Below, in pieces: positions 42,402 to 51,566 of a stretch of DNA of 64,000 nucleotides. The stretch's first letter is position 1; the number at the start of each line of letters is the position of its first letter. The notes beneath the pieces are model-generated. The model searched no databases. It saw nothing but the letters and a program-made list of their open reading frames with translations, and was not told the origin of the DNA. The stretch spans positions 4,590,001 to 4,654,000 of the forward strand of contig NZ_WIXO01000001.1 of NCBI RefSeq assembly GCF_009709575.1, in the 5' to 3' direction. Position numbers and translations under genes: made by a program. The stretch is from Streptomyces taklimakanensis (GTDB lineage Bacteria > Actinomycetota > Actinomycetes > Streptomycetales > Streptomycetaceae).

Positions 42402-43349
42402 ATGACCCCTCCCGCACCCCCGCTCGCCGACGCCCTGGCCCACGGCCCGGTCGTCCTCGACGGCGGGCTGTCCAACCAGCTCCAGGCACAGGGCTGCGAC
42501 CTCTCCGACGACCTGTGGTCGGCCCGGCTCCTCGCCGACGACCCCGCGCAGGTCCGGGCGGCCCACACCGCCTATCTGCGAGCGGGGGCGCGGGTCCTCA
42601 TCACCGCCGGTTACCAGGTCTCCTACCGCGGCTTCGCCCGGCGCGGCCTGGGCCGGGCGGAGACCGACGCCCTGCTGCGCCGCAGCGTGACCCTGGCCCG
42701 CGCCGCGGCCCGACACACCGCCGCGGCCGGACCGGTGTGGGTGGCCGCCTCCGTCGGCCCCTACGGGGCGGTGCTCGCGGACGGCAGCGAGTACCGCGGC
42801 CGCTACGGACTGAGCGTCGCCGAACTGGAGCGCTTCCACCGACCCCGCGTCGAGGCCCTGGCGGAGGCCGGCCCGGACGTGCTGGCACTGGAGACGGTGC
42901 CGGACGTCGACGAGGCCGAGGCGTTGCTGCGGGCCACCGAGGGCTGCGGGGTGCCGGTGTGGCTGTCGTACACCGTCGCCGGAGAGCGCACCCGCGCCGG
43001 ACAGCCGCTGGCGGACGCCTTCGCCGTCGCCGCCGGGAACGACCGGGTAGTGGCGGTGGGCGTCAACTGCTGTGACCCCCGCGACGCCGCGCGAGCCGTA
43101 CGCCTGGCCGTCCGTACCACCGGGAAACCGGCGGTCGTCTACCCCAACAGCGGCGAGGGTTGGGACGCGCGGAGCGGCACCTGGACGGGTCCGGCCGCCT
43201 TCGACCCCGCCGACGCGCGACGGTGGGTGCGCGACGGCGCCCGGCTGGTCGGCGGCTGCTGCCGGGTCGGCCCCGAGGACATCGCCCGGGTGGCCCGGGC
43301 GGTGGAGCGGGACGGCCGGGACCGGGACGGGGGCCGGGTGGGCGACTGA
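42402..43349 (+). CDS. mmuM: Homocysteine S-methyltransferase
   Basis: A 315-residue TIM-barrel methyltransferase that would make methionine from homocysteine and S-methylmethionine or S-adenosylmethionine. Zn-binding cysteines are placed as in the family: GVNCC near 225 and GGCCRVGPEDI near 285. The opening VLDGGLSNQLQAQG and ALETVPDVDEAEAL also fit. The C-terminal tail is rich in Arg and Gly and is longer than needed. It may share a promoter with the upstream oxidoreductase. Confidence 0.9.
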   Translation: MTPPAPPLADALAHGPVVLDGGLSNQLQAQGCDLSDDLWSARLLADDPAQVRAAHTAYLRAGARVLITAGYQVSYRGFARRGLGRAETDALLRRSVTLARAAARHTAAAGPVWVAASVGPYGAVLADGSEYRGRYGLSVAELERFHRPRVEALAEAGPDVLALETVPDVDEAEALLRATEGCGVPVWLSYTVAGERTRAGQPLADAFAVAAGNDRVVAVGVNCCDPRDAARAVRLAVRTTGKPAVVYPNSGEGWDARSGTWTGPAAFDPADARRWVRDGARLVGGCCRVGPEDIARVARAVERDGRDRDGGRVGD

Positions 43350-43531
43350 AAAAGTGTGCCAAGCGCCGATCTCGCCGGGATGACGGGAAGCGGGGGACGG
43401 GGTCGGGCCGGCCCCACCGCGCGTCCGCCCCCACCGCGCGTCCGTGACCGCCGTGACGGGCGGGACGCCGGAGGGGTGTCCGTGCCGGTTCGTCGAGGTT
43501 CGTCGGGGCGCGGAGCGGTCAGGATGGGGAC

Positions 43532-44773
43532 ATGGGATTCCACGTCGACTCCGAGGTCGGGCGCCTGCGGCACGTCATCCTGCACCGCCCCGACCTGGAA
43601 CTGAAACGGCTCACCCCGTCCAACCGGGACGATCTGCTCTTCGACGACGTGCTGTGGGTCCGGCGGGCCCGGCAGGAGCACGACGGTTTCGCGGACGTGC
43701 TGCGCGACCGGGGCGTGGAGGTGCACCTGTTCGGCGACCTGCTGACCGAGGTATTGGAGGTCCCCGCCGCGCGCTCGTTCGTGTTGGACCGGACCTTCCA
43801 CGAGAAGGAGTACGGGCCGTTGGCCGCCGACCACCTGCGAGCCGTCTTCGACGGGATGTCGGGCGCCGAGCTGGCCGAGGCGCTGGTGGGCGGCATGACC
43901 AAACGGGAGTACCTGGAACGGCATCCGGAACCGGTCTCGGTCCGCTTCCACGTGATGGACATCGACGACTTCCTGGTCGCCCCGCTGCCCAACCACCTGT
44001 TCACGCGCGACACCTCCGCCTGGGTGTACGACGGGGTTTCCATCGGTCCCATGCGCTGGCCCGCGCGCCGGCGCGAGACCGTCCACTTCGAGGCGATCTA
44101 CCGACACCACCCGCTCTTCGCGTCCCCGGGCGGGGAGGGGGAGCGGGGCTTCCACGTGTGGTCCGAGGGGCAGGCGGACCACCCCTCCACCATCGAGGGC
44201 GGGGACGTCCTGGTGATCGGGAACGGCGCGGTGCTCGTCGGGATGAGCGAGCGGACCACTCCGCAGGCGGTGGAGGCGCTCGCCCGCGGCCTGTTCGCGG
44301 CGGGCTCGGCCCGCACCATCGTGGCCCTGGACATGCCCAAGAAGCGGGCTCTGATGCACCTGGACACGGTGATGACGATGGTCGACGGGGACACCTTCAC
44401 CCAGTACGCGGGGCTGGGCATGTTGCGCTCCTACACCATCGAGCCGGGCGGGTCGGACAAGGAGTTGAAGGTCACCGACCACCCGCCCGAGCACATGCAC
44501 CGGGCCATCGCCGCCGCGCTCGGTCTGGACGGCATCCGGGTGCTCACCGCCACCCAGGACGTGCACGCGGCCGAGCGGGAGCAGTGGGACGACGGCTGCA
44601 ACGTGCTGGCCGTCGAGCCGGGGGTCGTCATCGCCTACGAGCGCAACGCCACCACCAACACCCATCTGCGCAAACACGGGATCGAGGTCATCACGATCCC
44701 CGGCAGCGAGCTGGGACGGGGCCGGGGCGGGCCGCGCTGCATGAGTTGCCCGATCGAACGCGACGCGGTGTAG
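43532..44773 (+). CDS. arcA: Arginine deiminase
   Basis: A 413-residue enzyme that hydrolyses arginine to citrulline and ammonia, the first step of the arginine deiminase pathway. It begins [23 protein letters not shown] and ends with the catalytic cysteine segment [11 protein letters not shown]; the [12 protein letters not shown], and [12 protein letters not shown] signatures of the active site are in place. A ribosome site is not obvious, but no better start exists. Ornithine carbamoyltransferase follows in the same direction. No carbamate kinase is seen in the window, so the ATP-forming last step would have to come from elsewhere. Confidence 0.93.
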   Translation: MGFHVDSEVGRLRHVILHRPDLELKRLTPSNRDDLLFDDVLWVRRARQEHDGFADVLRDRGVEVHLFGDLLTEVLEVPAARSFVLDRTFHEKEYGPLAADHLRAVFDGMSGAELAEALVGGMTKREYLERHPEPVSVRFHVMDIDDFLVAPLPNHLFTRDTSAWVYDGVSIGPMRWPARRRETVHFEAIYRHHPLFASPGGEGERGFHVWSEGQADHPSTIEGGDVLVIGNGAVLVGMSERTTPQAVEALARGLFAAGSARTIVALDMPKKRALMHLDTVMTMVDGDTFTQYAGLGMLRSYTIEPGGSDKELKVTDHPPEHMHRAIAAALGLDGIRVLTATQDVHAAEREQWDDGCNVLAVEPGVVIAYERNATTNTHLRKHGIEVITIPGSELGRGRGGPRCMSCPIERDAV

Positions 44774-44870
44774 GGGCTCGGCGCCGTGGTGGTGCCCGGT
44801 GGAGTCGGGCGGAGCCGGGAGGCGGGGCGCGCGGCTCGGTGCGAGGATACGGCCGGAAGGCGAACCCGGG

Positions 44871-44904
44871 CGCATAGTGATGCGGCTGTACGTATAGTAT
44901 TCCG
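44871..44904. promoter_or_regulatory. Candidate tandem ARG boxes before argF/arcB
   Basis: CGCAT-AGTG-ATGCG is a perfect 5-bp dyad with the spacing of an ArgR half-site pair, followed after a short gap by the weaker CGTAT-AGTA-TTCCG. It lies 38-71 bp upstream of the carbamoyltransferase start. ArgR binding is inferred from form and position. Confidence 0.5.
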
Positions 44905-44941
44905 GTCTTCCGTCGTCCCCGACCGTTCTCTAGGAGCCCCC

Positions 44942-45946
44942 ATGGCGATCGATCTCACGGGCCGCCACTTCCTCAAGGAACTGGACTTCACCCCCGAGGA
45001 GTTCCGTCGGCTGGTGGAGCTGGCGGCCGAGCTGAAGGCGGCCCGACGCGCCGGCACCGAGGAGCAGCGGCTGCGCGGGCGGAACATCGCGCTGATCTTC
45101 GAGAAGACCTCCACCCGCACCCGGTGCGCCTTCGAGGTCGCCGCCGCCCAGCAGGGCGCCCACACCACCTACCTCGACCCGTCCGGCTCCCAGATCGGCC
45201 ACAAGGAGTCGGTGAAGGACACCGCCCGGGTGCTGGGGCGGATGTACGACGCGATCGAGTACCGGGGCAGCGGTCAGCGGGTCGTCGAGGAGTTGGCCGC
45301 CCACGCGGGCGTGCCCGTCTACAACGGGCTCACCGACGACTGGCACCCCACCCAGATGCTGGCCGACGTGCTCACCATGACCGAACACGTCGATCGGCCG
45401 CTGCCCGAGATCGCCTACGCCTACCTCGGCGACGCCCGCAACAACATGGGCAACTCCTACCTGGTCACCGGCGCCCTGCTGGGCATGGACGTCCGCATCG
45501 TCGCCCCCCGGGGCCTGTGGCCCGAGGAGGAGGTGGTCGCCGTGGCCCGCTCCCTGGCCGGGCGCACCGGTGCCCGCGTCACCCTCACCGAGAAGGTCGA
45601 GGAGGGCGTGCTCGGCGCGGACTTCGTCGCCACCGACGTGTGGGTGTCGATGGGGGAGCCCAAGGAGGTCTGGGAGGAGCGCGTGGAACTGTTGCGTCCC
45701 TACGCCGTCACCATGGACGTGCTGCGCGCCACCGACAATCCGGCGGTCCGCTTCCTGCACTGCCTGCCCGCCTTCCACGACCTGGGTACGGCCGTGGGCC
45801 GGGAGATCCACCAGCGGTACGGCCTGGAGTCGTTGGAGGTGACGGACGAGGTGTTCGAGTCCGAGCACTCGGTCGTCTTCGACGAGGCCGAGAACCGCAT
45901 GCACACCATCAAGGCGGTCATGGTCGCCACCCTCGCCGGGGCCTGA
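44942..45946 (+). CDS. arcB: Ornithine carbamoyltransferase (catabolic type)
   Basis: A 334-residue carbamoyltransferase with all family signatures: [14 protein letters not shown] (carbamoyl-phosphate site), [12 protein letters not shown] near 138 and [11 protein letters not shown] near 275. The segment [31 protein letters not shown] is typical of the ArcB-like subgroup, which fits its place right behind arginine deiminase. With arcA it interconverts citrulline with ornithine and carbamoyl phosphate. A candidate ARG-box pair in its promoter suggests control by ArgR. If it is the only such enzyme it may also serve biosynthesis (argF). Confidence 0.92.
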   Translation: MAIDLTGRHFLKELDFTPEEFRRLVELAAELKAARRAGTEEQRLRGRNIALIFEKTSTRTRCAFEVAAAQQGAHTTYLDPSGSQIGHKESVKDTARVLGRMYDAIEYRGSGQRVVEELAAHAGVPVYNGLTDDWHPTQMLADVLTMTEHVDRPLPEIAYAYLGDARNNMGNSYLVTGALLGMDVRIVAPRGLWPEEEVVAVARSLAGRTGARVTLTEKVEEGVLGADFVATDVWVSMGEPKEVWEERVELLRPYAVTMDVLRATDNPAVRFLHCLPAFHDLGTAVGREIHQRYGLESLEVTDEVFESEHSVVFDEAENRMHTIKAVMVATLAGA

Positions 45947-46325
45947 GCGCGGACCGGTCGTTCCCTCGCCGGACGAAATCCCGAACCCGGGGAGGGCGCG
46001 AGAGAACACGGCGGCGAAGAAGGTGGTGTCCGTGTTCCCGAAACATGGGGCCGAAAAACGGTCGTGGCTCCGGAGCGAGGAGGCACTTCGATGCGGCTGC
46101 CCGTTCGGGATCGGACGAGCATCCCGGAAATCACAAGGGGGCACGGTGTCGAAATGTTCGACGCCGCCGAAGTCGTCGAACCGCCTAATGTTTCGAATTC
46201 ACGAGGGAGTGGGTCGCGGGGAGAACGAGGACGCCGGGAGGCGTTTTTCCTTCCGGCCGCGGGCGGACACGGGAGCGTGGCCCCGGAGTGCTCCGGGACC
46301 ACGTGGGTCGTTCGGGAACGACGGG
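45947..46325. other. 380-bp gap with a terminator hairpin
   Basis: No convincing frame. An imperfect 12-bp stem (GTGGCCCCGGAG, loop TG, complement) at 46277-46302 lies at the end of the leftward peptidoglycan-binding gene and probably terminates it. Low-GC patches around 46080-46200 are present. Confidence 0.45.
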
Positions 46326-46712
46326 TCAGCAGCCGTTGCGCAGCCGGTTCCAGGTCACCGGACCGACGATGCCGTCGGCGGAGATCCGGCAGGTGCGCTG
46401 AAAGTCGACGACGGCCGCCCTGGTCGCCGAACCGAAGATGCCGTCGACGCCGCTGGACCCGACGCTGAAGCCCCAGAACCTCAGCAGGCACTGGGCCTCG
46501 CGCACGGCGTTGCCCGTGCTGCCCTGGGAGATGGTGGGCGGGGTGACGGCGCCGTGGTAGCCGCAGTAGTAGGCGAGCGCCCCGGCCTTCTCCGCGGGGA
46601 CGGATTCTATGACGGGCGCGGCGGAGGCGGTGGACATCGACAGGGTGGTGGCTCCGGCGACCAGGGCCGTGACGACGGCCGCGGTGGCGGTGGAGCGACG
46701 GAAACGCCTCAT
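46326..46712 (-). CDS. Secreted peptidoglycan-binding domain protein
   Basis: A 128-residue exported protein. A signal peptide (MRRFRRSTATAAVVTALVAGATT...STASA) is followed by one PG_binding_1 domain: STGNAVREAQCLLRFWGF, VDGIFGSATRAAVVDFQRTCRISADGIVGPVTW. It would bind peptidoglycan non-covalently. No catalytic domain is attached, as is common for small Streptomyces proteins of this type. ATG with weak GAGAG upstream. It is divergent from the pentapeptide-repeat gene. Confidence 0.85.
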   Translation of the reverse strand: MRRFRRSTATAAVVTALVAGATTLSMSTASAAPVIESVPAEKAGALAYYCGYHGAVTPPTISQGSTGNAVREAQCLLRFWGFSVGSSGVDGIFGSATRAAVVDFQRTCRISADGIVGPVTWNRLRNGC

Positions 46713-47101
46713 CGTGATTCTCTCTGATCGGACGGAATCGGATCTGGCGCAGGAAAAACTAGTGACGGTCCCCGTGTCGCGGAAAGGGGCGATCCGGCCG
46801 CGTCGCCGTCCGAGCGGAAAATACCGGCCCCGCTCCCCGACGGTTCGCGCCGGTCCGTTCCGACGTCGCCCGGTGGAGAGCGGGGAGGCAGCCGGGGAAA
46901 AGCGTGGGCGGGACGCCGGAAAACCCGTGGTGGTGGGTGGTTCTTTCCGAAAACCCCATACGGCTCCCTGGGTGGCGTGAAGGAAACGGTCGTGGACACC
47001 GTCCCGTCGGGCTCCGGGCACCGGGCCACCGCGTTCGGCCGCCGTTGTCAGTGGCCGTGGATAGGGTGCGCGCGACGCGTCCCCGCATCGGAAGGCCCGC
47101 C
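46713..47101. other. 390-bp divergent region, no gene recognised
   Basis: Lies between the peptidoglycan-binding gene and the pentapeptide-repeat gene. Several lower-GC stretches (46715-46780, 46910-46990) fit promoters; no dyad or coding pattern stands out. Confidence 0.4.
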
Positions 47102-47767
47102 GTGCCCACCTCACCGGCCCCCCGTGACCTCGACGACCTGCCGTACGCGGAGTACCTCGAACCGTTCGGCGGCGAGCCGGAGCGCGATCTCACCCACGAC
47201 ACGCTCCGCTTCGACGGTGACGACTTCCGGGACGTCGACTGCGGCGGGGCCGGCTTCACCGAGTGCGCCTTCACCTCGGTCTCCTTCACCGGCGGGCGCT
47301 GCCGCCGGGTCCGGTTCAACGACGTGTGGTTCCACACCGTGCGGTGGGTGGGCACCGATCTGGTCGAGACGAGCTGGATGGACGCCGAGGTCGTCTCCGG
47401 GATGCTCGCCGGGGTGGAGGTCCACGGTTCGGCGTTGCGCCGTGTGACGTTCTTCAACTGCAAGTTCGACTCGGTCAACGTCCGGGCCGCCACGCTGCGG
47501 GACGTCCACTTCGTGGACTGCCTGCTGCGCGACGTGGACCTGGCCGAGGCGCGGTTGGACGGCGTCACGTTCCCGGGCTCGACCCTGGACGGCGTGCGGT
47601 TCGACGGGGCGCGCATGAAGGGGGTGGACCTGCGCGGCGCGGTCGCGCTGGGCGTCGCCTCGGGGCACGGTTCCCTGCGGGGCGCGATCGTCGACGGGGC
47701 GCAACTGCTGGACCTGGCCCCCGCGCTCGCCCGTGAGCTGGGCATCGAGGTGCGTGACGGCCGGTGA
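47102..47767 (+). CDS. Pentapeptide-repeat protein
   Basis: A 221-residue protein built from pentapeptide repeats: successive F/L positions every five residues (for example VDLAEARLDGVTFPGSTLDGVRFDGARMKGVDLRGA near 160-195) that form a right-handed quadrilateral beta helix. Short non-repeat ends lie on both sides. Family members mimic DNA and bind gyrase or have other scaffolding roles; nothing nearby decides this. GTG start with GGAAGG upstream. Monocistronic. Confidence 0.85.
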   Translation: MPTSPAPRDLDDLPYAEYLEPFGGEPERDLTHDTLRFDGDDFRDVDCGGAGFTECAFTSVSFTGGRCRRVRFNDVWFHTVRWVGTDLVETSWMDAEVVSGMLAGVEVHGSALRRVTFFNCKFDSVNVRAATLRDVHFVDCLLRDVDLAEARLDGVTFPGSTLDGVRFDGARMKGVDLRGAVALGVASGHGSLRGAIVDGAQLLDLAPALARELGIEVRDGR

Positions 47768-48217
47768 CGCGGGGCGCCGCGACGAGCCGGTGGGGGGGCG
47801 CGAGGGCGACCCGAAGCCCGGCCGGGGACAAGGGCGGTCGGCGGGGGGCGACGGGTTCGTCGTCCCGGGCCGGTCCCCCAGGGCATGACGTTCCCGGGGG
47901 GCCTCCCGGGCGGAGTCCGGGCAGGAGTCCGCGGGGGGACGGACGCCGCCGAGCAGGCCTCCCGGGAGCTGACCGAGCGGCTTTCGCGTCGCCGTCTTCC
48001 CGGTCGTGGCTGATGGCGGATGACCGTCCGACGTTCGAAACGATCACGTGATGATCACGATCGAACGCCGGTTCGCATTCCATGGTCGCGAGGGCGCCAC
48101 ACGGGCTTAAAGTTGGCCGATCACGGGCTCGCGACGACCGGAGCACCGTCATCTCCCCCGGCCACCGGACCCGACGCCGGGGTCATCGTCCACCGAAGCA
48201 GGAGAGAACGTACGCCC
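47768..48217. other. 450-bp gap with an extended dyad
   Basis: No gene is recognised. CGTTCGA at 48032-48038 pairs with TCGAACG at 48061-48067, and the 22 bases between contain the palindrome ATCACGTGAT next to GATCACGAT, so this is a candidate operator. A further 8-bp pair GTCGCGAG/CTCGCGAC lies at about 48090-48140. The promoter of the lipoprotein gene is expected here. Confidence 0.4.
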
Positions 48218-49030
48218 ATGCGAGCCACCGCCATACGCCGTACCGCCGTCGCCGCCTGCGCGGTCTCCCTGGCCCTGCTGGCCACCGCCTGCGGCGGGTC
48301 GGAGTCCGACGGCGGGGGCGAGGAGAAGGCCAAGGCCGACACGACGGCCTCCGCGGAGCCGGCGAGCGAGGTGAAGACCGCCGCCGAACTGGAGAAGCTC
48401 GTGCTCGCCGACGGGGACGTCGACGGTCACAAGGTCGAGGAGCTGGGCCCGGGGGACAGCACTCCCGCGGAGAGCGTCTCCGCCGACAAGAAGGAGTGCG
48501 AGCTCCTCGCCTACGCACAGTTGGGCGTGCCGATCGGCGACCCGGCGGCGACCGTCCAGCGCATGGTGACCCAGGAGCCCCAGAAGCCGGCGGAGACCGG
48601 TTCGCAGAGCGACGGCGAGCTGACCGAGGAGGACCTCGAAAACTTCGAGAACGCGATGAACTCGGCCCTCGACGTGACGGCGACGGTCGTCTCCCTCTCT
48701 TCCTACGAGGACGGGGGAGCGCGGAAGGCCGTGGCCGATCTGCGCGCGGCCGCCGAGGCGTGCTCCGGCGGGTTCACCGGAGGCGTGAAGGGCGAGGAGC
48801 AGAAGGTGATCGGCGTCGAGGAGGGGAAGGTCACCGGCGGCGACGAGGCCTTCGCCTGGACGGTGACGGCCGAGGCGGAGGGCGAGCCCGCCCCGTTCAA
48901 GCTGGCGGTCGTGCGCAAGGGCGGCACGCTGGCCACCTTCTCCTCCTTCAACATGCTCGGTGTGGGCAAGGGCGAGGACTACGAACAGCCGACCGAGGTC
49001 ATCGACGCCCAGGCGAAGAAGCTCGGCTGA
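48218..49030 (+). CDS. Putative lipoprotein
   Basis: A 270-residue protein with an Sec/lipoprotein signal: RATAIRRTAVAACAVSLALLATACGGSE, with the lipobox-like ATAC near residue 25, so it is probably anchored to the outer face of the membrane. An acidic Glu/Asp-rich linker follows and then a globular domain without recognised motifs (VTATVVSLSSYEDGGARKAV). Common among Streptomyces as a lipoprotein of unknown function. Monocistronic; it is the last gene before the mobile-element junction. Confidence 0.8.
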   Translation: MRATAIRRTAVAACAVSLALLATACGGSESDGGGEEKAKADTTASAEPASEVKTAAELEKLVLADGDVDGHKVEELGPGDSTPAESVSADKKECELLAYAQLGVPIGDPAATVQRMVTQEPQKPAETGSQSDGELTEEDLENFENAMNSALDVTATVVSLSSYEDGGARKAVADLRAAAEACSGGFTGGVKGEEQKVIGVEEGKVTGGDEAFAWTVTAEAEGEPAPFKLAVVRKGGTLATFSSFNMLGVGKGEDYEQPTEVIDAQAKKLG

Positions 49031-49427
49031 CCCTCCGGTCCTGTTTCCGTCGCGGCCCCGCACCCGGCCTTCGTCGCCGGGCACGGGGCCGTACGGTTCC
49101 CTCCCCGCGGATCGCTTCGTTCGGATGTCGCGGAAGAGACCAGTGAGTCCCGTAACCTGCTGCGATGGCCGGTTGTGGGGCGCTGACCTGCGTGGATGGT
49201 CTTTCGGATCTTTCACGCTCATACCGGTTGATGCAGCCGAAAGAACCAACGGAAGTATCGATCTCGGTCGACACCCCATCCACCAGGAGCCTGACCCCTT
49301 CGCGGAGACCAACCCCACTGACTGGTCAGCCTTGCTGTCAAGCCCGAGTCGGCTCACTCGCTCGCGCACCGAAAGCGGCCCCGCAGAGGCGGAGCGATCC
49401 GGTGGGTCGTGAGCCCGTTCCGCCGGG

Positions 49428-49537
49428 TTTCGGGGAGACGCCAAGATCGGCAGCGCCCTGCCGGATCGTCGCCTCGGGGCGCGGCTGGTACAGCGCGACC
49501 GCGTCCGCCTTGAACTGTGGTGGAGATGGTCCTTCAT
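49428..49537 (-). pseudogene. IS3-family transposase OrfA remnant
   Basis: Between the lipoprotein gene and the IS5-type element a leftward fragment reads PPQFKADAVALYQPRPEATI then RQGAADLGVSPK, the start of an IS3-type OrfA helix-turn-helix. The frame is shifted by one base right after the ATG and dissolves after about 37 codons. A similar conserved start (MKxYPPEFKADAVALY) is well known in this family. It marks an old insertion. Confidence 0.7.
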
Positions 49538-49572
49538 GGCCACCAGACGTCCGTTCCCGGATCCTCAGGGGC

Positions 49573-50496
49573 CAGTGAGCGTTTTCCAACCTGCTGCGGG
49601 AGCGGGGGAGTTGGCGTGACAGACGGACGAAGCTCCTGGTAGATGGGTTTTCGACCAAGAAATCCGTCTCCACCAGAGGCTTCGTGTGCCTGTCCACCCG
49701 TCGGGCGTCGACGTGTCCAGTTCTGCCCTGCGCTTCCTGTCCGCCAAGCTCCGTCAGCGCCGTCGGGAGCTCGGCACCCGCTGGCGGCGCCTGAGTGCCG
49801 GCCGGCAGGCCCTGCTCACCCTCGCCCATCTCCGCAACGGCCACCCTCCCCCAGCCTCCGGCCGGGGGCACCCCCATGCCCGGCTCGCAGCCGGATTCGG
49901 CATCGGGACCACGACCGCGTACCGGTACATCACCGAGGCCGTCGAGGTCCTGGCCGCCCTCGCCCCCACCCTCGCGGACGCGGCCCGGGCGGCATCGTCG
50001 AAGGCGTTCGTGCTGCTGGATGGCACCCTGCTTCCGATCGACCGGATCGCAGCCGACCGGCCGTTCCACTCAGGGAAACACAAGAGGCACGGGATGAACG
50101 TGCAGGTTCTCGCCGATCCCTTCGGACGGCTGCTGTGGGTCTCACCGGCTCTGCCCGGCGCCGTCCACGACGTCCGCGCGGCCCGCGAGCACGGCATCAT
50201 CGACGCCCTCGCCGAGGTCGGCATCACCTGCTGGGCCGACAAGGGCTACCGGGGCGTCGGCCGCACGGTCCGCACCCCGTGCTGGGGGCGGTGGGAGACT
50301 CTTTCCACCGGTCAACAGGCGGTCAACCGGTCCCACGCGAAGATCCGCGCCCTCGTCGAGCAGGCCATGGCCACCCTCAAGTCCTGGCGCCTCCTGCGCA
50401 GGCTCCGGTGCTCGACCACCCGCATCACCGGCCTCGTTCAGGCCGTCCTCACCCTGCATCTGGCCAGCTCAGAACGATGATGGAAAAGCCTCACTG
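49573..50496 (+). mobile_element. IS5-family-type insertion sequence, apparently intact
   Basis: A 924-bp element bounded by imperfect inverted repeats: CAGTGAGCGTTTTCCA at the left and its complement version (TGGAAAAGCCTCACTG) at the right, 14 of 16 matching. It holds one transposase gene. The right end lies only 2 bp before the ATG of the thymidylyltransferase gene (ATG at 50499), so any native ribosome site of that gene has been displaced or lost. The target duplication is not evident. Confidence 0.8.
49686..50480 (+). CDS. IS5-type DDE transposase
   Basis: A 264-residue transposase with an N-terminal helix-turn-helix (FGIGTTTAYRYITEAVEVLAAL near 80) and a DDE_Tnp_4-type catalytic core: LLDGTLLPIDR near 120 (first Asp), GAVHDVRAAREHG near 160 (second Asp) and RALVEQAMATLKSWR near 228 (Glu). 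All three acidic residues are in place and no frameshift is seen, so it may be active. The GTG start lies 113 bp inside the left terminal repeat. The stretch ahead of it (residues before 50) is unusually rich in Arg. Confidence 0.85.
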   Translation: MPVHPSGVDVSSSALRFLSAKLRQRRRELGTRWRRLSAGRQALLTLAHLRNGHPPPASGRGHPHARLAAGFGIGTTTAYRYITEAVEVLAALAPTLADAARAASSKAFVLLDGTLLPIDRIAADRPFHSGKHKRHGMNVQVLADPFGRLLWVSPALPGAVHDVRAAREHGIIDALAEVGITCWADKGYRGVGRTVRTPCWGRWETLSTGQQAVNRSHAKIRALVEQAMATLKSWRLLRRLRCSTTRITGLVQAVLTLHLASSER

Positions 50497-50498
50497 CC

Positions 50499-51566
50499 AT
50501 GAAGGCTCTGGTGCTGTCGGGCGGGGCGGGAACACGCCTGCGCCCCTTCAGCTATTCGATGCCGAAACAGCTCATCCCGATCGTGAACAAACCTGTTCTC
50601 GTCTATGTCCTGGAGGACATCGCCGCACTCGGTGTGACCGAGGTCGCCGTGATCGTCGGCGACCGGGCCGCGCAGATCACCGAGGCCCTGGGCGACGGCT
50701 CCCGCTTCGGCGTGCGCGTCACCACGATCCACCAGGACGAGCCGCGCGGTCTCGCCCACTGCGTCGAGCTGGCGCGCCCCTTCCTGGGCGACGACGACTT
50801 CGTCATGTACCTCGGCGACAACATGCTGCCCGACGGCATCACCGCCATCGCCGAGGAGTTCCGGTCCGGCCGTCCGGCCGCCCAGATAGTCGTCCACAGG
50901 GTGCCCGACCCCCGTGCCTTCGGCGTCGCCGAACTCGACGCCGAGGGCGCCGTGGTCGCGCTGGCGGAGAAGCCGAGCCGGCCGCGCAGCGACCTGGCCC
51001 TGATCGGGGTGTACTTCTTCACCAGCGCCATCCACGAGGCCGTCGCGGCCATCGAGCCCAGTGCCCGGGGCGAGTTGGAGATCACCGACGCCATCCAGTG
51101 GCTGCTGACCCACGGCCACGACGTGAAGGCGGGTGAGTACGGCGGGTACTGGAAGGACACCGGCAAGGCGGACGACGTCCTCGAGTGCAACCGGCACCTC
51201 CTGGGCATGCTGCGCCCTCGCGTTGAGGGGGACATCGACGCGACCAGCGAACTCATCGGTCCGGTCGTCATCGAGTCCGGCGCCCGCGTGGTGCGTTCTC
51301 GGATCGTCGGCCCGGCCGTGATCGGCGCCGGCACCCTGGTCGAGGACTGCCGGATCGGCCCCGACACCTCCGTCGCCCGCGACTGCGTCCTGCGTGCCAC
51401 CCAGCTCACCGATTCCATCGTCATGGCCGGTGCCTCGATCACCCGGGTTCCCGGTCTGCACGGCTCCCTCATCGGCCGCTCCGCCAACATCGGGCCGAGC
51501 GATCACGCCGAGGCCCACCACCGCCTCGTGGTCGGCGACCACACCCATGTGGAGGTGGCCGCGTGA
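50499..51566 (+). CDS. rmlA: Glucose-1-phosphate thymidylyltransferase
   Basis: A 355-residue nucleotidyltransferase of the long StrD/RmlA type that makes dTDP-glucose from glucose-1-phosphate and dTTP. The signature KALVLSGGAGTRLRPFSYSM then PKQLIPIVNKPV is at the N-terminus, and the C-terminal left-handed-helix part (VRSRIVGPAVIGAGTLVEDC) marks the long form. The IS5-type element ends 2 bp before the ATG and no good ribosome site is seen, so expression probably starts from the element or is weak. Its stop overlaps the next start (GTGA). First step of the deoxysugar branch. Confidence 0.93.
   Translation: MKALVLSGGAGTRLRPFSYSMPKQLIPIVNKPVLVYVLEDIAALGVTEVAVIVGDRAAQITEALGDGSRFGVRVTTIHQDEPRGLAHCVELARPFLGDDDFVMYLGDNMLPDGITAIAEEFRSGRPAAQIVVHRVPDPRAFGVAELDAEGAVVALAEKPSRPRSDLALIGVYFFTSAIHEAVAAIEPSARGELEITDAIQWLLTHGHDVKAGEYGGYWKDTGKADDVLECNRHLLGMLRPRVEGDIDATSELIGPVVIESGARVVRSRIVGPAVIGAGTLVEDCRIGPDTSVARDCVLRATQLTDSIVMAGASITRVPGLHGSLIGRSANIGPSDHAEAHHRLVVGDHTHVEVAA

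Noticed and set aside
49031-49400. Coding frame on the reverse strand between the lipoprotein gene and the IS3 remnant
   Set aside because: Short frames there show no recognised motif and no ribosome site; composition suggests degraded DNA.
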